Source: Candidatus Zixiibacteriota bacterium (lineage in GTDB: Bacteria; Zixibacteria; MSB-5A5; UM-FILTER-46-8). Taken from it: DNA of 57,471 nt. Each line of letters starts with the position of its first letter. The first letter of the stretch is position 1. The stretch is from NCBI GenBank assembly GCA_026983835.1, contig JALSTH010000057.1:1-57471 (forward strand). The letters are read 5' to 3'. The notes below the pieces were generated by a model, which saw only the letters and a program-made list of their open reading frames with translations, was not told the DNA's origin and did not search any database. Position numbers and translations under genes: made by a program. Shown piece by piece: positions 25,911 to 35,712 of the stretch.

Positions 25911-27080
25911 TTATTCGAAATGAACAATCGCCGATAATATCACATTTTGTCGGGTCAATTTATAAGTGCTGTTGTATCCCGCAAACCACACATCACTGTC
26001 GGTCTTTACGGTGCCGATTTCATAAGCTAAATCAAACCAAATATTACCGAATATAACCCCGAAACCGGCAGTGAAATAATTCCCGCTGACAGTCGCATCC
26101 TCAGAAGGATAAAAGGGGTTTTGTATCAACGGCTCGGTATGAAACCCCAACCTTACGGGAAATACCGCCGATTCGCCGATAAAGAGGTATTCCATCCCGG
26201 CGCGGATCTGCGTCGTGTTGTTAAGCAGCCCCGAGTAAGTAGTATCATCCATCCCATCGACAATATCGGTTTTGGAGTATGGACGGATATCCACATCAGC
26301 CGCCAAAGTAAGGTTCTCGTTCGGAGCGAAAGAAATCCCAAAGCCATAAGTCATCGGGAACTTGAATTTGTCCTTATAGGTGGAGTCGTTCTGCGTATAT
26401 TCATCCGTAAGGGTCAGAGGGGTCTTCACCACCGCTCCAACCTTAACCTGTTGGAATTGAGCCAATACTCCGATGTTGACATTGAACCCGGAAAACTTAT
26501 CGAGATTTTTTTGGTCAATATTCAAGCTCGGATTGCTTTTATTTTCGTATTTGTAATCGGTGCCGCCGGTCCAGATATTGAAAGCGGCGCCGACAGCGAC
26601 CTCGGGGGTCAATTGTATCCCGACTCCGGGGGAGATAGCATCCACCCCACCTTTGGTTTCCCAAGTTTCATTGCCGTCATCGGTCTCGCTTTTGCCATAA
26701 AGGTCTATCAACCTCTGATAAGCACCGGCAATGACGAAATTTTTTCCCGATGTTGCCAACGGGTAAGCAATGCTTCCGAAATTGAAGACCGGGTGCGACT
26801 CGGAATATTCGGTGCCGACAAGATTCTCGATATCGATGTTATATTTGCTTGCCGAATAATAGCCGACAATCGAGCCTTCCGGTCTCTCAAGGGTAGCCAA
26901 TCCGGCAGGATTCCAACTGATAGCGGTAGCATCGTCAGCCACCCCGATAAATGCTCCCCCCATACCGCGCGCCCTAGCTCCCGCACCGATAAAGTTAAAA
27001 TTTACCTGTTGGCTTAAAGCCGGGATCGAATAGACGATAACCGCCATTACGACCAATAATACAACCGCTTTGCATCTCAT
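25911..27080 (-). CDS. FadL/TodX-like outer-membrane transport protein
   Basis: A 389-residue outer-membrane barrel. A signal peptide ends near ALSQQ, and NFIGAGARARGMGGAFIGVADDATAISWNPAGL is the opening of the OmpP1/FadL/TodX family, which takes up hydrophobic compounds such as long-chain fatty acids. The C-terminus ends in FE after alternating strands (VILSAIVHFE), as expected for barrel insertion. It lies 24 bases after the CsgG-type gene in one operon. The opening is also shared with PorV-like proteins, so the cargo is unproven. Confidence 0.82.
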   Translation of the reverse strand: MRCKAVVLLVVMAVIVYSIPALSQQVNFNFIGAGARARGMGGAFIGVADDATAISWNPAGLATLERPEGSIVGYYSASKYNIDIENLVGTEYSESHPVFNFGSIAYPLATSGKNFVIAGAYQRLIDLYGKSETDDGNETWETKGGVDAISPGVGIQLTPEVAVGAAFNIWTGGTDYKYENKSNPSLNIDQKNLDKFSGFNVNIGVLAQFQQVKVGAVVKTPLTLTDEYTQNDSTYKDKFKFPMTYGFGISFAPNENLTLAADVDIRPYSKTDIVDGMDDTTYSGLLNNTTQIRAGMEYLFIGESAVFPVRLGFHTEPLIQNPFYPSEDATVSGNYFTAGFGVIFGNIWFDLAYEIGTVKTDSDVWFAGYNSTYKLTRQNVILSAIVHFE

Positions 27081-27104
27081 AAGACCACCTTTCCCTATGG
27101 AATG

Positions 27105-28364
27105 TTATTTGATTACGACCTTGTCTCCTACCTGAATTCTTTCGCCTTTTTCCTTTATTATTACATCGGCTTCGGAGGAGCTTTCCTGAACCTGATCCAA
27201 GACCGCCTCACCGAGATATATCTTTTTCACATAAGCTATCTTACCGGTTATGGGATGTTTTATCTTTTCACCTTCCCGATAGATGACGCATTGCATATCG
27301 GGTTTCATATGTTTTTCCTTGCCCAAATCGAGGAGTATTTTATCGCTCGGTTCGATGCTGATTACATACCCCTCGACCAACGGCAGGTCATTATATAGTT
27401 TAATGGATAAATCCATACAAGCTTTGTTGATATCCTTCGGCGATGCGGAAAGCGCATAACCGTCCTGAGCGGTTATAAGTTTTCCGGTCTCGGTATTTAT
27501 CAACCTTCCCCAAATCTTCAAGGAACTATCGGAGGAGACTGAAATACTCCCCATCAAAACAGCATCGACCCCGGCGATCTTCCCAGCCTTAACGGCGGAT
27601 TTGTCATCTATCTGACCGGACTGAGCACGGATCTGTTCATCGATAATCTTTTGTATCTTCTCCCGTTCGATAATATTAAATCTGCCCCCAAGCGAATACA
27701 GGGTGGTAATCATTTCGTTGAGAACATCATTGGAGATATCCCTCCCGTTGCCGGAGAAGGAGAATTTCATCACGGCGATGGAAAGTCTCGAACCGACCTG
27801 AGTGACTTTATCGGGGTCATAGGTTAGAGCACCCACGGGGACTTTGCCATAGGTGGAGTAATATCTGTTTTTGCGTTCCGATTGGGCGGCGGAGGTTTCG
27901 TTCTCACGATGTGAGCGGTTGAGTTCCTCTTGATAATCTATCTCCCGCTGTGAGGGAAACGGGGCAACGGATGTCGGGGCGATACCCGAAGCGATTATTT
28001 TCTTCAATTGTTCCGCATCTTTGCTATGCTGGAAAGCCAATGAGAGATCTATTTCCCGGGTTGCGGCATCCGAATCCCCCATTTTATAATAACACTCCGC
28101 CATATAACGGTGGGGATAATATTTGATAAAGTGCATTCCGTAGGTCCGTTTGTTATTCCTTTCCTCGAATTCCAAACTTGCCGATGCTTTAAAGCTGTTC
28201 AATGCCCTTTGCCAATCGCCAATTTTATAATAATCAATACCTCTTTGATAATATTGATACCATTTCAAACTGACTTTCGCGCTGGTCGGTTTCACTTCGC
28301 CAAATGCGATTAATAGTATCAATATACTTAAGATAATTTTTAATCCGTTTTTATTTGCAAACAT
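27105..28364 (-). CDS. TPR and CsgG-domain envelope protein
   Basis: A 419-residue exported protein. After an N-terminal membrane or signal helix, TPR-like repeats (YYQRGIDYYKIGDWQRALNSFK; AECYYKMGDSDAATREIDLSL) lead to a CsgG-like domain (SIAVMKFSFSGNG ... FNIIEREKIQKIIDEQ ... AGKIAGVDAVLMGSIS). The C-terminal beta domain resembles the one in FlgT-type proteins. CsgG domains build outer-membrane secretion pores or periplasmic assembly factors. No lipobox Cys is visible, unlike true CsgG. The ATG at 28364 is preferred since GGAG lies 9 bases before it. Co-transcription with the FadL-like barrel suggests an envelope role. Confidence 0.78.
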   Translation of the reverse strand: MFANKNGLKIILSILILLIAFGEVKPTSAKVSLKWYQYYQRGIDYYKIGDWQRALNSFKASASLEFEERNNKRTYGMHFIKYYPHRYMAECYYKMGDSDAATREIDLSLAFQHSKDAEQLKKIIASGIAPTSVAPFPSQREIDYQEELNRSHRENETSAAQSERKNRYYSTYGKVPVGALTYDPDKVTQVGSRLSIAVMKFSFSGNGRDISNDVLNEMITTLYSLGGRFNIIEREKIQKIIDEQIRAQSGQIDDKSAVKAGKIAGVDAVLMGSISVSSDSSLKIWGRLINTETGKLITAQDGYALSASPKDINKACMDLSIKLYNDLPLVEGYVISIEPSDKILLDLGKEKHMKPDMQCVIYREGEKIKHPITGKIAYVKKIYLGEAVLDQVQESSSEADVIIKEKGERIQVGDKVVIK

Positions 28365-28421
28365 TTTTCGATACTCCACCATTAGGAAGCAGTGTTTAAT
28401 TTTTATTTATCAAGTCAAATG

Positions 28422-28451
28422 ATAATATCCCTTGATTCTTATTTCTGTCAA
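28422..28451 (-). promoter_or_regulatory. Predicted promoter of the CsgG/FadL operon
   Basis: On the minus strand TTGACA, an 18-base spacer and TATTAT. Confidence 0.6.
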
Positions 28452-28521
28452 GCAAAAAAGACTTTCGAGGGTTTTTGTAAGCCTCTATCACAACCGATAA
28501 CATCCGGTGAAAAAATCAGGC

Positions 28522-28550
28522 TTGATATTTGCTCGCTTATACAGTATTAT
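28522..28550 (+). promoter_or_regulatory. Predicted promoter of the ABC exporter/sugar transferase operon
   Basis: TTGATA (28522-28527), a 17-base spacer and TATTAT (28545-28550) lie 23 bases before the ABC gene ATG, giving a very short leader. Confidence 0.65.
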
Positions 28551-28573
28551 TCGGAACTATTTAATATATTATA

Positions 28574-30499
28574 ATGAAGTATTATTTAAGGATTCTCAAA
28601 TACATCAAGCCCTATTGGCAATGGGCGGTAATCGGGATTATACTTACGGGTTTCTATGCTCTCGTATCAGGGTTTTCCTTGACAATGCTTTATCCTGCTT
28701 TCGAGAAAGTTTTTGCCGGAAACAAGTCCGTAATCTCTCAACCTTCCTCGGGAGAATCGGTTTTTGTGCAATTTTTCGATCTGGTCGGGGATACAATCGA
28801 CAAATCGCATAAATTGTATGAAGAGGGAGGATTCGGTGGAATAGGCGATCATTTCAAAAAGGGGTTCGATGATATATTGGCGTCCAACAGCGCAATAGAG
28901 GTTCTCAAGTTTATATGTATCGGGGCTTTGATTTTGATATTTCTCAAGACGGGGTCCGACTACGCTCAAAAGGTCGTTTTCGTCCGTTTGGAGCAAAAGG
29001 TTGTTATGCATCTGCGGAACGATCTTTTCGAGTCGATGCAAAAGCAGTCTTTGGATTTCCATCAAAAATTCAAATCGGGGGAAATAGTAACCCGTATGGT
29101 TTCCGATGTGGCGGCGGTCAGAACCTTTACAATCTCCAATGTTGCGGAGATTTTGAAAAATGTAATGCAGGTAATAGTTTTTCTTTCTATGACTTTTATA
29201 ATCAGCTGGCGGTTGGCGATTATAGCCTATATCGTGGTGCCTCCCATTATGTTGCTTATCGGAAAAATAGGGCATAAGCTGAAAACATACTCCGGAAGGG
29301 CGCAGGTGGCGGTTTCGGATGTGTTATCCTATCTTTCCGAAAGGATATCGGCCGCCAGAGTGGTTATCGCTTTCGATCAGGGATGGCGCGAAACCGAGAA
29401 ATTCAAGGGGATTACCAAGAATTATTACCGCCGCTTTTTGAAATTGATGAGGTTGGATTTGTTGGCGGCCCCACTATCCGAATTTTTGGGGACGGTAATC
29501 GGGGTGGCTGTGCTTTATTATGGAGCGCTGCAGATACTCAAGCCGAACTCATCCCTTTCAACCGGCTCGTTTATGGTCTTTTTGGCGGCGCTGTTTTCGA
29601 TGATGCATCCCCTTACAAGAACCGTTAAGGTTTATGCGGATATCAAGAAAGGCTCTGCGCTGATGATGAGAATATTCGAGATTATGGATTATAAACCGAC
29701 TATCACCGAACCCGAAAATCCGGTGGAGATTAAATCGCTATCGAAAGGGATCAAGTTCAACAATGTCAGCTTTAGCTATGACGGAAACGGTAAGGTGTTA
29801 AAGGATATTAGCTTGGAGATACCTTATGGGGATACGGTAGCTCTTGTCGGCCCATCCGGCGGGGGGAAAAGCACTATCGCCGATTTGATACCGCGCTTTT
29901 ATGATCCCGATACGGGGTCGATTACTATCGATGGAATCGATATCAGGGATATCAGCCTGAGTTCTCTGCGCAACTTGATGGGCATCGTTACTCAAGAGAC
30001 AATCCTTTTCAACGATACGGTCGCTGCGAATATCTCCTATGGGAAGCCGGAAGCGAATTTGGAGGAGATAAGGAAAGCTGCCGAGTTGGCTAACGCTTTG
30101 GATTTTATCGAGGCGATGTCCAACGGTTTCGATACGATTTTGGGGGAGAGAGGGACCCGTATATCCGGCGGCGAGCGCCAGCGGATAGCTATCGCCCGGG
30201 CGATACTAAGAAATCCGCAGATATTGATTTTCGATGAAGCCACCAGCGCTCTGGATAATGAAGCGGAAAGGGCTGTGCAAGCGGCGATAGGGAACCTGCT
30301 GGCAAATCGGACGACACTGGTTATCGCCCACCGACTTTCCACCATAGTGCGTGCGGACATGATTTATGTGGTTGACGGCGGCAAAATAATAAGTAGCGGG
30401 AAGCATTCTCAATTGTTATCCGAGTGCGATCTTTATAAACGGCTCTACGAACTCGAATTCGCCCATCGTAAATCGGTGGGACAGAGGGAAGGGGATTGA
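28574..30499 (+). CDS. MsbA-like ABC exporter (membrane and ATPase domains fused)
   Basis: A 641-residue half-transporter. Six membrane helices with an unusually long first extracytoplasmic stretch (about residues 45-110) precede the ATPase: Walker A GPSGGGKST (426-434), signature ISGGERQ (530-536), Walker B LIFDEATSALD (to 561), H-loop His586. The order and the domain fusion match MsbA-type lipid and oligosaccharide flippases. The ATG has no clear ribosome-binding site and a leader of only about 20 bases. The following sugar-transferase genes make a lipid-linked glycan or lipopolysaccharide core the likely cargo. It might instead export another lipid or peptide. Confidence 0.9.
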   Translation: MKYYLRILKYIKPYWQWAVIGIILTGFYALVSGFSLTMLYPAFEKVFAGNKSVISQPSSGESVFVQFFDLVGDTIDKSHKLYEEGGFGGIGDHFKKGFDDILASNSAIEVLKFICIGALILIFLKTGSDYAQKVVFVRLEQKVVMHLRNDLFESMQKQSLDFHQKFKSGEIVTRMVSDVAAVRTFTISNVAEILKNVMQVIVFLSMTFIISWRLAIIAYIVVPPIMLLIGKIGHKLKTYSGRAQVAVSDVLSYLSERISAARVVIAFDQGWRETEKFKGITKNYYRRFLKLMRLDLLAAPLSEFLGTVIGVAVLYYGALQILKPNSSLSTGSFMVFLAALFSMMHPLTRTVKVYADIKKGSALMMRIFEIMDYKPTITEPENPVEIKSLSKGIKFNNVSFSYDGNGKVLKDISLEIPYGDTVALVGPSGGGKSTIADLIPRFYDPDTGSITIDGIDIRDISLSSLRNLMGIVTQETILFNDTVAANISYGKPEANLEEIRKAAELANALDFIEAMSNGFDTILGERGTRISGGERQRIAIARAILRNPQILIFDEATSALDNEAERAVQAAIGNLLANRTTLVIAHRLSTIVRADMIYVVDGGKIISSGKHSQLLSECDLYKRLYELEFAHRKSVGQREGD

Positions 30500-31527
30500 C
30501 GGTTCGCTCTAATAAAAAGCGTAAATTCCATAAGGCGTTGTTTATTCAAATCAAGCAAGCCGGTGACTGCCTGCTGACCACCCCCGCCCTGCGCGCCTTC
30601 AGGAAGTCGTTCCCCGAAACGAAGATAGATTATCTCATCGGCGAGTATTCTTTCGGTATCCTAAAGGGGAATAATAACATCGACTCGTTGATTACAGTTC
30701 CCGACAAAAGCTCCAAATCTATTCTTGAGGCCGCCTATAAGTTGAGGAAGCGCAAATATGATTTGGTAATCGATTTCCTTTGCAGCCCGACTTCATCAAA
30801 ACTCGCTTATGTAACGAATGCCCCAACTCGGGTCGGTTATAAACGGCGTGGCAGAAGCTGGGCTTACAACCTGTTATTGGCTGAAGGTAATCCTGATGAT
30901 TATTCCGCCAATGACAAGCTCCGTTTGGTCGAAGCGGTTGGGGCGGAGTCCGATGGAATAAAACTTGATTTTACCGTGCCGAAGGATGAACTCTCAAAGG
31001 CTGATGCCGATTTGGAAGGTTATAAGGATAGGCTTTTAGCTGTCCTGCCCGTCAGCCGCCGTAAATACAAGCGCTGGGGTCCCGATAAGTTCGCCCGCTG
31101 TCTGGACAGGGCAACGAAGGAGTTAAATATAAAACCCTTGCTGTTATGCGGTCCGGGAGAGTTCGATACGCTTAAGGAAGTCGAGTCGAAAATGAAAACC
31201 AAACCGCTTATCAGGGAAATGAAAAGTTTCCAACAGTTCGGAGCTTATTTTCTCCATTCAAGGATGATTTTTGGGAATGACAACGGTCCCAAACATATCG
31301 CGGTCGCTCTTGGAATACCGACCTTGACCGTTATGGGACACCTAAACCCGAACAATTGGACGGAGCCGAACAATCCGATTCATTCTTATGTAAACATAAA
31401 AATGGATTGCCGCTCTGACTGTAATCCCCATAAATGTAAAAACCACAGATGCATCGATGATATCCCGATAGATTTGGTTTATGAAAGACTAAAAGAGCAT
31501 TGGAGCGGATACGGTGGTATGAAATGA
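30496..31527 (+). CDS. Glycosyltransferase family 9 (heptosyltransferase-like), first copy
   Basis: A 343-residue GT-B fold enzyme of the ADP-heptose:LPS heptosyltransferase family. ALFIQIKQAGDCLLTTPALRAFRKSFP is the family opening, KRKYDLVIDFLCSPTS marks the first domain, and FGNDNGPKHIAVALGIPTLTVMG the nucleotide-sugar site. A Cys-rich tail (DCRSDCNPHKCKNHRC) is additional and may bind metal. It starts at TTG overlapping the ABC gene stop (TTGA) with GAGGG upstream, so translation is coupled. It probably adds a sugar to the lipopolysaccharide core. Confidence 0.87.
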   Translation: MTVRSNKKRKFHKALFIQIKQAGDCLLTTPALRAFRKSFPETKIDYLIGEYSFGILKGNNNIDSLITVPDKSSKSILEAAYKLRKRKYDLVIDFLCSPTSSKLAYVTNAPTRVGYKRRGRSWAYNLLLAEGNPDDYSANDKLRLVEAVGAESDGIKLDFTVPKDELSKADADLEGYKDRLLAVLPVSRRKYKRWGPDKFARCLDRATKELNIKPLLLCGPGEFDTLKEVESKMKTKPLIREMKSFQQFGAYFLHSRMIFGNDNGPKHIAVALGIPTLTVMGHLNPNNWTEPNNPIHSYVNIKMDCRSDCNPHKCKNHRCIDDIPIDLVYERLKEHWSGYGGMK

Positions 31528-32570
31528 AACTCCTTCTCTTAAAAATGTTAAGGTTGTTTTTTCCGAAATCGACTCCAATCGCTAAATCGATCGAGAGGAT
31601 ATTGATAGTTCGTCAGGACAGGCGTATCGGGAATATGCTTTTTATCACGCCTCTTATCAGAGAGGCTCATAATATTTTCCCTTTGGCGGAAATCGATGTT
31701 TTAGTCCCGAAGAATTTCTCGGAGATATTCCATTTCAACCCGCATATAACAAATATCATCGAATTCGACCATAAAGGTTTAATTATCTCTCCCCATAAGT
31801 TTTTTAAAATGATAGGGGATTTGCGCCGCCGAAAATACGACATAGTTTTCGACACCAAAGATGTATTAAGTTTCACTAACGCCCTTATTACGATTTTGTC
31901 AGCTGTCAATATGGCAGTCGGATACGATTATAAAGGTTCGGAAATAATCCATAATAAGATAATTCCTTTACCATCGGCTGATATGTATGAGCCTCGCCGT
32001 CATTTAAAACTCCTGGAGGCTTTGAACGATGAAGCAAGCGTAAGTGATAAGATGGAGATATTCATCACGGAGGCTGAAATAGAAGCGACAGAGTTTTTAT
32101 TGGCGGAGCAGGGATTTGCCTCCGGAGGATTTATCGCCATCCATTGCGGTGGACGTGGGAGAAAGGCTTATGGGGTGAAACGCTTTTTTACGGTGGCGAG
32201 AGCTCTTGCCGCCAACTATTCATTGAAATCACTCCTTATCTATGGTCCCGATGAGGAGGAGGAAGTTGGAAATTTAGCTGAATCATCCGATATCCTCTGG
32301 ATAGAACCCGGGGATATTCGTGAGATGGCGTCCTATATTTATCATTGCGGGATATTTTTAAGCGGGGACACCGGTGCGTTGCATCTTGCCGTAGCCCTCG
32401 ATAAGCCGACCGTATCGCTGTTTTTCGGCTCTTATTGGGCGCGGTATGCCCCCAAAGGCGATAAGCATACGGTTTATTATCGGCTCGATGTCCCCCCAAG
32501 CGAGCGTAAGGTCGCTGAGATGGTGGCTGAAAGGTTCAACGCAGAGGGAGGTTTTCCTTTTGGGAACTGA
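31524..32570 (+). CDS. Glycosyltransferase family 9 (heptosyltransferase-like), second copy
   Basis: A 348-residue homolog of the preceding enzyme: ILIVRQDRRIGNMLFITPLIREA, RRRKYDIVFDTKDV, IAIHCGGRGRKAYG and FLSGDTGALHLAVALDKPTVSLFF. ATG at 31524 overlaps the previous stop as ATGA with GGTGG six bases upstream; an earlier in-frame TTG at 31500 is not needed. Two consecutive GT9 enzymes are typical of inner-core assembly, each adding a different residue. Confidence 0.87.
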   Translation: MKLLLLKMLRLFFPKSTPIAKSIERILIVRQDRRIGNMLFITPLIREAHNIFPLAEIDVLVPKNFSEIFHFNPHITNIIEFDHKGLIISPHKFFKMIGDLRRRKYDIVFDTKDVLSFTNALITILSAVNMAVGYDYKGSEIIHNKIIPLPSADMYEPRRHLKLLEALNDEASVSDKMEIFITEAEIEATEFLLAEQGFASGGFIAIHCGGRGRKAYGVKRFFTVARALAANYSLKSLLIYGPDEEEEVGNLAESSDILWIEPGDIREMASYIYHCGIFLSGDTGALHLAVALDKPTVSLFFGSYWARYAPKGDKHTVYYRLDVPPSERKVAEMVAERFNAEGGFPFGN

Positions 32571-33531
32571 AAACGGAAATATAACCCCCGATGAACCAAA
32601 GCCCGGCTTGATATCGGTTGTGATGGCTACCTATAACGGCGAGCGATACCTTGCCGAACAGTTGGGGAGCATATTAAATCAAAGCTATAAAAATATGGAG
32701 ATTATCTGTGTCGATGATTGTTCCACCGATGGGACGATTGGCATCTTAAATGAGATTAAACGCTCTTATCCGAATATCATCAAAATTCACCGCAATGAGC
32801 AAAACCTCGGACTGCGAAAAACTTTTGAGAAGGGAACTCTCCTCGCCAACGGGGAATTTATCGCTTATTCCGATCAGGATGATTGGTGGTTTCCGGTTAA
32901 ACTTCGAGAACTTCATCGAAAAATTACCGAAAACCGCAAATTAGCCTTCGTTTATTCAAACGCCGAATTGGTGGACGAAAATCTTCAGCTTATCCGCGAA
33001 ACCGTTTTCAGCCCCAAGGACAGACCTTTCAAGGGGGATAAGTATTACAATGTGGTTTTTGAAAACAGGGTTATGGGATGCACAATACTGGCTCGCACCG
33101 ATTTCGTGCAGAAGGTTCTCCCATTCCCGTCGAAAGGGTTTTATCAGGATTGGTATTTGGCGATTATGGCGCAAGCGTTGAATTATCCCGTTGATTATGT
33201 CGATAAACCGCTAATCAAATATCGTCGGCATCGAAGTAATGTTGTCGGCAGGGATAAGAAATTCAAGAAGAAGTCATCATACAAAGAAAGAACCCGGCGC
33301 CGATATAACCAACTGCACTCTCTCGATTTCAGCAAATTCCGTAATCCGAAGCTCGAAGAACTTCTTAAGATGGAAATGGATATGCTCTCCTTAATCCTCG
33401 AGAAGAAACCCATTAAGGCTTACCGAAGTTTGCGCTCATTTTATGGGGAACTGGAAAAGCTGATAACCGTCCCTTCGCGGATTAAATATAGCGATATGCG
33501 CCTTATCTTACGGGGGATGTTTTTCCGATGA
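32560..33531 (+). CDS. Family 2 glycosyltransferase (rhamnosyltransferase-like)
   Basis: A 323-residue GT-A enzyme: ISVVMATYNGERYLAEQLGSILNQSY, IICVDDCSTDGT and AYSDQDDWWFPVKL, whose DQDD region carries the metal-binding acidic residues. TTG at 32560 is chosen because GGGAGG lies 8 bases upstream and the domain starts soon after; the frame is open further upstream but that part overlaps the previous gene. It adds a sugar to a growing surface glycan in the cytoplasm. The donor sugar is unknown. Confidence 0.86.
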   Translation: MGTENGNITPDEPKPGLISVVMATYNGERYLAEQLGSILNQSYKNMEIICVDDCSTDGTIGILNEIKRSYPNIIKIHRNEQNLGLRKTFEKGTLLANGEFIAYSDQDDWWFPVKLRELHRKITENRKLAFVYSNAELVDENLQLIRETVFSPKDRPFKGDKYYNVVFENRVMGCTILARTDFVQKVLPFPSKGFYQDWYLAIMAQALNYPVDYVDKPLIKYRRHRSNVVGRDKKFKKKSSYKERTRRRYNQLHSLDFSKFRNPKLEELLKMEMDMLSLILEKKPIKAYRSLRSFYGELEKLITVPSRIKYSDMRLILRGMFFR

Positions 33532-34352
33532 GACAACGCAATTGTTCAGTCATAATCAGAGTTTATAATCGTATAGAGGACCTCCGTATCACGCTTGATT
33601 TAATCAAAAGATATTGGCGACACCATAAATATTATATAATAATCGCCGGTAACGGTGAATCCGCCGGGTATGTTATCCCGAAAGATATCACCGATAAGGC
33701 GGATAATATTGTCTCATTGAGGGAATACTTTAGCCATCGTAAAGGAGACAGTTTATTGCTCAAGGCGGGATTGGAAGCGGTGCCTGAAAGTTCCGAATAT
33801 ATTATCCTGCTTCAGGCGGATACTTGGATTTTCAGCGATGATATTATCGCCGAATATATCGATAAAATGGAGCACACCTCATCAGTCTGGGCAAGTGCGG
33901 AATGGGTAGAAAAATACTGGTCTTTGGCGGTTGATTTTGCGATAGTCAACGGGAAATTTTTAAGAAACCATCCCGATATTTTCGATTTCGGAGAACATCC
34001 GGAGTCGTATATTTGCAATTACCTTTTGGACGGGGGACATAAATTTCAATACATTCGGGAATGTATGCCGGTGCATAGGCCTAAAATAATGAAGCCTTTT
34101 TATAATGCTTACGGCGGGCGATTCCGTTCTTTTCCCGAGGCGAAGGTTATAACTCATCATATAGAGGATCTATCGGACGGTATCGAAGGCAAAAAGCTTT
34201 TGGCTAATATCTGCCTTGGGAGGAAACAGTTTAATATATCAGCCGAGCGAAACATAGCTTTTGAGAATTACAAATTGAGATTTTTAATGAAAATCGCTTC
34301 GATGCTTCCCCGCTCCAAGTGGTTCAGGGGGAAAAAGCGGCGCAAACTATAA
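33528..34352 (+). CDS. Putative GT-A-type glycosyltransferase
   Basis: A 274-residue protein with a GT-A-like start (CSVIIRVYNRIEDLRITLDLI) and an acidic LLQADTWIFSDD segment that could be the metal-binding DxD site. The second half, with HRPKIMKPFY and HHIEDLSDG, is not recognised. It overlaps the previous stop as ATGA with GGGGG upstream. The position inside a sugar-transferase operon supports the assignment. Weaker similarity than its neighbours. Confidence 0.65.
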   Translation: MRQRNCSVIIRVYNRIEDLRITLDLIKRYWRHHKYYIIIAGNGESAGYVIPKDITDKADNIVSLREYFSHRKGDSLLLKAGLEAVPESSEYIILLQADTWIFSDDIIAEYIDKMEHTSSVWASAEWVEKYWSLAVDFAIVNGKFLRNHPDIFDFGEHPESYICNYLLDGGHKFQYIRECMPVHRPKIMKPFYNAYGGRFRSFPEAKVITHHIEDLSDGIEGKKLLANICLGRKQFNISAERNIAFENYKLRFLMKIASMLPRSKWFRGKKRRKL

Positions 34353-34362
34353 CGATGAGTTT

Positions 34363-35664
34363 ATGAAAAAACTGTTATTCATATCTTTTTATTTCCCCCC
34401 ATTGGCCGGCGGTGGAGTGTATAGACCCCTGAAATTTGTGAAATATCTCCCCGATTTCGGTTGGGAACCGATTGTCCTGACCATTCGCCCGAACGATATA
34501 AAATCGTATGTTAAGGATTATTCACTTTTGGAGGAAATTCCCGAAGGGGTTAAGATATATCGAGCTTTCTATCCAGATTTAACCCGACTGCCCCTCTTTC
34601 GGGGAACCCCCGCCCGTATTTTCTTCACCCCATTTAGAAATAAATTCCTGATCCCCGCAAACGAGCTTACTTGGAATATCTTCGCTTATCGAAAAGCAGC
34701 GAAAATTATATCAACCGATAACCCGGACCTTATTTTAACTACCTCCCCTCCGCACTCGGTTCATCTTTTGGGGATGAAATTGAAAAAGAGCTTCAATATT
34801 CCCTGGGTTGCCGATATGCGCGATGAGTGGACCACCGACCCGTATATGGCGGAAGCCTTTGTAAAACTTCCCGAAAACCGCCGTCGGAGGGAAAAACAAT
34901 TGGAGCGCCAAACCCTGAATTATGCCGATGGAGTTGTGGCTATCTCCACCTTGATGAAAAGATCTCTGGTGGAAAAAATACCTCTCGATGAGGGTAAGGT
35001 CAAGATTATCCCTAACGGATTTGATGAGGAGGACTTCGCCGATTATGATTTTTCCCCTCCGCCGAAAGGAGATAAATTAAAGATATTATTGATGGGAAAT
35101 TTGAGCTTGCAGAAGGTCAGCCGTAATTTAATTCCCGCTTTGGAGGGGTTAATCGAGGGAGGAGCGATTAGTCGGGATAAAATTCAAATCGATGTCTATA
35201 CCCAATCGAATCCGAGCCATATCAATAAACATTTCAAGAATCCCAAAAACAATATATTCACTTTCCATAAGTACCTCCGCCATCGGGAGATGATAAGGGT
35301 GATGTCCGGTTATCACGCCTTTTTATTGCTGATAAATCCCGACGCCAAATCGGTTATATCGGGACGGATTTTCGAGTATATCCGCGGGGGAAGACCTGTT
35401 ATCGGTTTTATCCCCGAAGACGGCGAAGCCGCTGAAATTATTAAACGCACCCGATCGGGATGGTTTTGCTCTTCGGCGGATATACCCGCTATGAAAAGCC
35501 TTCTTCAGGTGATCCATCGCCGTTGGAGGGATAACAAATGGGACTTTAACCCGGACCGCAAGGGAATCGAGCGCTACGACAGGAGGCGTTTGACGGGGGA
35601 ATTGTCGTTGTTCCTAAACGGATTTATTGCCGGGGTGAAAGCAGAAATAAGAGATAGCGTTTGA
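34363..35664 (+). CDS. Family 4-type glycosyltransferase
   Basis: A 433-residue GT-B enzyme: FISFYFPPLAGGGVYRPLKFVKYLPDFGWEP is a typical opening of GT4 proteins with the Gly-rich loop, NPDLILTTSPPHSVHLLG and VADMRDEWTTDPY close the first domain, and KIIPNGFDEEDF plus GRIFEYIRGGRPVIGF carry the donor-binding site. It is the last gene of the exporter/glycosyltransferase run, 10 bases after the preceding gene. Cytoplasmic sugar transfer onto a lipid or core acceptor is expected. Confidence 0.88.
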   Translation: MKKLLFISFYFPPLAGGGVYRPLKFVKYLPDFGWEPIVLTIRPNDIKSYVKDYSLLEEIPEGVKIYRAFYPDLTRLPLFRGTPARIFFTPFRNKFLIPANELTWNIFAYRKAAKIISTDNPDLILTTSPPHSVHLLGMKLKKSFNIPWVADMRDEWTTDPYMAEAFVKLPENRRRREKQLERQTLNYADGVVAISTLMKRSLVEKIPLDEGKVKIIPNGFDEEDFADYDFSPPPKGDKLKILLMGNLSLQKVSRNLIPALEGLIEGGAISRDKIQIDVYTQSNPSHINKHFKNPKNNIFTFHKYLRHREMIRVMSGYHAFLLLINPDAKSVISGRIFEYIRGGRPVIGFIPEDGEAAEIIKRTRSGWFCSSADIPAMKSLLQVIHRRWRDNKWDFNPDRKGIERYDRRRLTGELSLFLNGFIAGVKAEIRDSV

Positions 35665-35712
35665 ATGCAAAGGCGATGCGAAAACGAACCGAAATTTGTC
35701 GTTCGTAGTTTG

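Noticed and set aside
26121-27017. 298-codon ORF antisense to the FadL-like gene
   Set aside because: It mirrors a clear outer-membrane protein gene and shows no protein-like pattern of its own.
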